A DNA stretch of 64,000 nt, taken from Scalesia atractyloides (Eukaryota; Streptophyta; Magnoliopsida; Asterales; Asteraceae). This document shows positions 59,369-64,000 of this stretch, one piece after another. The notes beneath the pieces are model-generated. The model worked only from the letters and a program-made list of their open reading frames with translations. It made no database searches and was not told the origin of the DNA. How positions within the stretch are numbered: position 1 is the first letter of the stretch; each line of letters begins with the position of its first letter. The position numbers were made by a program, and so were the translations under genes. The stretch is from contig CAMTDV010000023.1 of the NCBI GenBank assembly GCA_947069175.1, positions 90,208,240 to 90,272,239 of the forward strand, written 5' to 3'.

Positions 59369-60083
59369 CTAGGTTATCACCCAGGATTGCTTTTCGGGCT
59401 CAAGAAAATTTATATTCTAATTTTATGAGTAATACTGTATTTAAAATAATACAATAAGTTATCGATAAATGAATTTTAAAGTTTTGGTATAATTAATCAT
59501 GGGTTTTTAGCATGTAGCACAATGTTAAAATCGTACTAATGACTTATGATAAAAGAAAATACAAATGATAATTTTCAAATATTTCAACCAATAAATAAAC
59601 ACACAATACTAAATATAAAAAAAATGTTATGCAAAGATGATTTTAATAAACACGATTTTATTAAATATTAAAAGTCTTGATCTATTGCAAGCAAAAGTTT
59701 TCCTTGGCTCAATGACCATTTGAAAATACCCATCTTGCCCCATGGAACTCCCACAAATTTTATCAAATCATTCCAACGACAAGATTATACCTTAACAAAT
59801 AACAATTAATAAATGTAGCATATTATAAATAGATTACAAAATGTGGTATATTATAAATAGATTATAAACATTGTAGTTTCGAAAAGCCATTCTTCTGTAG
59901 ATATTATTAATTCCATTCAGATTCATCAATCATCTTTATATTTTTTTTGGTATTATTTTGTATACCAGCGAAAATTCCGATATGTTCAGGTAGCCATTAC
60001 AAAATAAGAACAACTTGTTAGTAATATTAGAATGAAAATTGTTAAAAAGTTAATAAAACAGTACAAAAAAATATTAATGCAAT
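59365..60083. other. AT-rich non-coding, no gene seen
   Basis: No gene recognised. It would be downstream of the B3 fragment on its strand. Confidence 0.4.
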
Positions 60084-60344
60084 AGAGTCATTTACCAAGG
60101 TAACGACTGTACAACTTTTAAAAACATGATACTTTGAATCATTAGGAAGCTCAAAGAGGTTGTATGGGTCATAGGTATCTTCAAGATCAATAGCATATGA
60201 GGTTGATTTCCTCAATACTATTTCACAATTATCTTTATTAATATTTGCAGTTTAAAAAAATGTCTTGTTTTGCATTTGGAAACAGAGAGCGCCACCAAAA
60301 GCCAACTTAAGTTCATACACAAAATTACTCCAGCCATCTATGAA
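60084..60344 (-). pseudogene. B3 DNA-binding domain fragment (REM-like)
   Basis: The minus strand from 60344 reads as the C-terminal half of a plant B3 domain: FIDGWSNFVYELKL (family: F.DGW..FV....L), then FGGALCFQM (family: GD.LVF), one in-frame TAA after NKTFF, and then NCEIVLRKSTS followed by a linker with DLEDTYDPYNLFELP. B3 proteins are plant transcription factors that bind DNA through this fold. The N-terminal half is not found upstream. The sequence TTTGTTTCATAG just before could be a splice acceptor, so this may be one exon of a decayed gene. The stop argues that it is not functional. Confidence 0.55.
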
Positions 60345-61997
60345 ACAAAAGTAATTGCCATATTTTTATAAAATTTGGTAATTTGTTGTGATATAAATCT
60401 TTATTATTGTTTACACACTTATTTTTTAAATTTATTAATTACTTATGAGATTAGATACATGGAATCATTTATACAATAATTTATCATTTAATATTTCATT
60501 AAAATGGGTTACGAAATTCCAAAAAAATATGTACTACACAATAATTAGTAACATAGAAAACGACCCCCCTAAAAAGATTATCTAAAAATATGTTATATAA
60601 ACAAACAATTTGTATTATTAAAATAAAGTTATTCATATATACTAAAGATGATAAATATCAAGAAATCATGTCAAAAAACAGAAACAAAGAACTTAAATGG
60701 TTGCCTTGATTATGAATTTTGAATATTTTCATTTCAAGTTAATGATTTGAAATTTAAATTGTCTAAAATTACTTTACCTTTCAAATTATATTTATTTTCG
60801 AAATGTGATTATTGCTTTATTATTTAAATAATTTTTTAGAGTTGGTTATGGCTAGTATATACCAAAACAATTGCATATATCATTTTAAAATTTATACGTA
60901 TTAGAATTTAGAATTTAAAAAGTTTACGTAAACATATAATGAATATTGACCGAAGATAACGTTTAACTAAAAATTTCAAATAATAAATGAAGAACAATTT
61001 GATAATTATGTTAGAATATAATGGCATGGAACGCATGACAGAATTTTAAAAACAATAATGTGTGCTTCAGAGGTATTAGGGCGGTATACGATGCTAGTCA
61101 AATCTGTTGACCTTAAAATATTTCTTACATAAGATAAAAGTTTAATTATATAAGATACAAGGTATAATTGTTAGAAAAGTTATGGAAAATTTATGTATAC
61201 CAGTATGCTAACAACTTACTTGAGTTCCAATTAACCAACATTATACGTGCCGCATATAAAACATGCTTCTTTTCAATATTCAAGCGAGAAGATAACCATA
61301 TTTTTTCATGTCATATAACTCCATTTTGTATCACATGTCCACTAAAAAGTAAAGTTTAAGTGATATTATATGCAATAATTTAATACAATGGAAATTTTTA
61401 TTAAAAAAATTATCAGTAAATAATTATTGTTTATGTTAAAGAAATGTTAACTTACGTAAAATCCTATAGAAATAATCTAAATAAATGTTTTTCAGCTACT
61501 CTCCGCCCCATATTATTCTTCCAACTATATCTACAAGGAAACTACATATTTTGATTAACAATTTTGCTTTTAATTTTGAATCTATTATATAAACATTTTG
61601 CTTAATTAGTATGGAATCAATTGTATAAGAATAAAGAAAAGTATAATTATGAAATTGATTAAAATATTTCGATCACAATTTAAATTTCAAAGATACAAAT
61701 GAATTATACTATAAATAAAAAATCATATAGGGAAAAGTTGTAAACGAAAATTAGAAATGAAATTATTGTAATTGTAAACGAAAATTATGGTAAAAGTTGA
61801 CGAGTTTTAAATTTGAAAAAAAATTAAGTATGTAATTAGTTTCTTAAAATAATGCTCCATTATTTTCCAGCCAAAACCAAATCTAAAGGCCCTGAAAACA
61901 TAACACGTATCCGACACTTACTTTCATTTATTATATGTAATAGATTCCTCGGCGTTAAAAAAATATGTACTTTAGTAATTTAATGTGTGATATGAGG
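60345..61997. other. AT-rich non-coding, no gene seen
   Basis: Searched for further exons of a B3 gene on the minus strand; none recognised. Short chance frames only. Confidence 0.4.
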
Positions 61998-62007
61998 CCG
62001 TTATTAA

Positions 62008-62450
62008 GGGAAAATGTCACAGAATAGTAACCAAGTTTCAAAAGTGTTCTAATTAGGTCACTCGTATCGTTTTTGTCCCAATTAGATAACTTAACAATCA
62101 AATCGAGTCATGTCCTTTTTTCCACATGTCAAGAGAAAAATGGAGCATAAGATGCTAGGGTCGGATTATATTAATATATGAAATTTTGTTTATTAAAAAT
62201 AAAAACACTTTAATTACATTAAAAATTAAAAAAATAAGTTAAAATTCACGTAATCACTGGATGTTAGCATCAATGAAAGGGAAAAAATAAACAAAAATTC
62301 ACATCACCATGGTTACCTATGAAATAGATGAAAAACCCTTTAATTTTAATAAAAAATAAATGTTGAGTGACCTGATTGGAACACTTTTGAAACTTGAGTG
62401 ACCTAATTAGAACAATTTTAAAATTTGGTTACTATTCTACAAAGTTACCC
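62008..62450. mobile_element. 443-bp Mutator-type foldback MITE
   Basis: The left end GGGAAAATGTCACAGAATAG and the right end (reverse strand) GGGTAACTTTGTAGAATAG match through 'taaccaa.ttt.aaaa'; 'aaaagtgttc.aattaggtcactc' recurs inverted as 'gagtgacctgattggaacactttt'. It is flanked by a perfect 10-bp duplication CCGTTATTAA (61998-62007 and 62451-62460), in the range of Mutator-superfamily insertions. Confidence 0.85.
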
Positions 62451-62460
62451 CCGTTATTAA

Positions 62461-64000
62461 ATAATTCGGACCATCGAAGTGATGAAAAATAATATTAACA
62501 AATGGAATATGGATGATAATATTCCTTTTCCATCAATGGGCAATTTGAATATTATTTACATGTTATAGTACGTCTTCTTTTCCAGTTATTAATATCTTGT
62601 TTTGAGTCGATATGATTTGCAATAAACGTTATGTAATGAAAATAGTTTAAGTGTGTGTTAAGATGAAATTTAAACGAATGTTTGTAGAGTTAAAAATTTT
62701 GTGATTATTATAGATTCTAAAGTTTTGGGAATAGCTTAGATATGTTTTTGAACCTTATAGGAAATCACTTTTAAATTGAATTATTTTGGTTGTATTTGTA
62801 AGATCTTTAATTTTATAGTTCAGAATGAAAATAAGAATGAGTACAACTTTTGTTTTATAAAACGTGTGCCAATAATGTATGTTAATTAGACTAGATACTT
62901 GAGTTTTATAGTTGAGGAAATATAACAAAGTTTTTTTTGTTAAAACAACAAAACTTTTCAATAAATACTATGTTAGTTGGTGGTTAGGAGGTTTACACAT
63001 ACATCAACAATAACTATATTAGTAGGGAAAATTACTTCAACAATAACTAATTATTGGCTAATGATAGGTCTGTTATCAGTAAAGAATCACCTAAGTTGTT
63101 GCAGATCTATAACTAAAGCATGACATTTTTTTCTTGACACACGCTTTTAAATGTCATATAATATGCGCATGTCATTGTTCGCGTATCAAGAGAGGTTATT
63201 TTCTAGTAGTGTACACTTTCTGCTAATCTTAGTTGCTATTTCTCTAAGTTGCTACTGCTCGCAGATGCCCCTAACGACCCACATATTTCCTGATCATATT
63301 TGTCATTGATGAATCAAATCCTTGGTGATTATATTTCGCTCTCCTAACCATTAGATTCCTTGGTGTTAAAAATCAAATTATCCTCGAACAGACTTATACT
63401 TCACAGCTCCAAATTATTGATTCTTATTATATTGTTCTACTTTCATATTAAATGAATCAAACAAAACAAAAATGGAATGATTAAACCAAAATCAATAATA
63501 AGTATAATATATCGAAGATATTGCTAATGTTGTTTTGACTTCACGGGCACATCTCTTTTAGCGATCTCTAGGATGTTCTAGTGGTAAACTAGTTTTAGTT
63601 ATCTTCAAACTTTAAATATTAGTGAGACATTATAATTATGATAATAGGTGTCTTGATGAAGATGTATCTTTAATTGACTATATGATAAATAATTAAATAT
63701 ACGTGTCTATACACGCAACTATCAAGTAAAATATATTATTCTCATTTTATTATATAGTATATACACTAGGCAAATCTTAGTACAATATCTAATATCTAGT
63801 GGTGCAAAATTGATTAAAGGCTTCGTCTAACCTCCTATTTGTATGATACTAGCAAAATCCCCCCCACCCCCACCTCATGCAGCGGGAGTTTGGTTTCTAT
63901 CGATTTGTTTCATTTCGTGACAGTTGCAATACGACACCGTTACTCGTATAATGACCAAAAGAGAAAGCCCACAAAAATAAAATCATGTCATGACTAAAAC
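62461..64000. other. Non-coding, no gene seen
   Basis: AT-rich with no gene or element ends recognised. A C-rich run lies near 63859-63873. Confidence 0.4.

Noticed and set aside
59362..59385. Possible Helitron terminus (minus strand ...AACCTAG next to T)
   Set aside because: CTAG-T fits, but there is no proper GC-rich hairpin at the right distance.
1..64000. CRISPR array, bacterial operon or phage-like system
   Set aside because: The sequence is a plant nuclear genome; the tandem repeats found have no spacer structure and no cas-like genes are present.

Overview
This is a gene-poor, repeat-rich stretch of a flowering-plant nuclear genome. The signs are genes with GT-AG introns, a plant vacuolar proton pyrophosphatase, a plant UDP-glycosyltransferase, a chromovirus LTR retrotransposon primed by initiator-Met tRNA, tRNA-derived SINEs, Mutator-, hAT- and Harbinger-type miniature elements, and long AT-rich stretches with microsatellites. 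The style of the repeats and the UGT71-like enzyme suggest a eudicot, perhaps Asteraceae. That is an impression, not proof.

Layout. 1-3.2 kb: non-coding, with old retrotransposon-like sequence. 3.25-5.04 kb (minus): a complete two-exon UDP-glycosyltransferase. 6-17.4 kb: repeats, namely an ATT microsatellite inside a tandem duplication, a 531-bp foldback element, a minisatellite split by a probable 3.2-kb solo LTR, and a 1,011-bp Harbinger-type element carrying a decayed SANT/Myb-like coding remnant. 17.4-24.1 kb: a duplicated block containing a broken, apparently intronless legumain (vacuolar processing enzyme) copy, plus a SINE-bearing block present about three times. 24.6-32.5 kb (minus): a type I, K+-dependent-type H+-pyrophosphatase gene in eight exons. 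Its introns are loaded with MITEs and one SINE; exon 3 has a 1-bp deletion and the last exon is recognisable only as a heavily altered sequence. 33.7-34.3 kb: a GGY-rich low-complexity tract. 35.0-46.9 kb: a very young Ty3/gypsy chromovirus (Tekay-like) with 2.9-kb LTRs and a perfect GAATC target duplication, inserted into the B box of a SINE. Its pol is broken by two frameshifts and one stop. 47-64 kb: mainly non-coding, with minisatellites, a relic with a tRNA-Asp-type primer site, foldback/MITE elements and a B3-domain gene fragment.

Only the glycosyltransferase looks like an intact gene. The pyrophosphatase is either intact with consensus errors in this assembly or newly broken. The most unusual material is in the retrotransposon: an extra acidic coiled-coil ORF before gag, a candidate 80-bp intron in gag, a duplicated polypurine-tract region holding a foreign LTR start, and a series of LTR hairpins whose stems change in a compensatory way.
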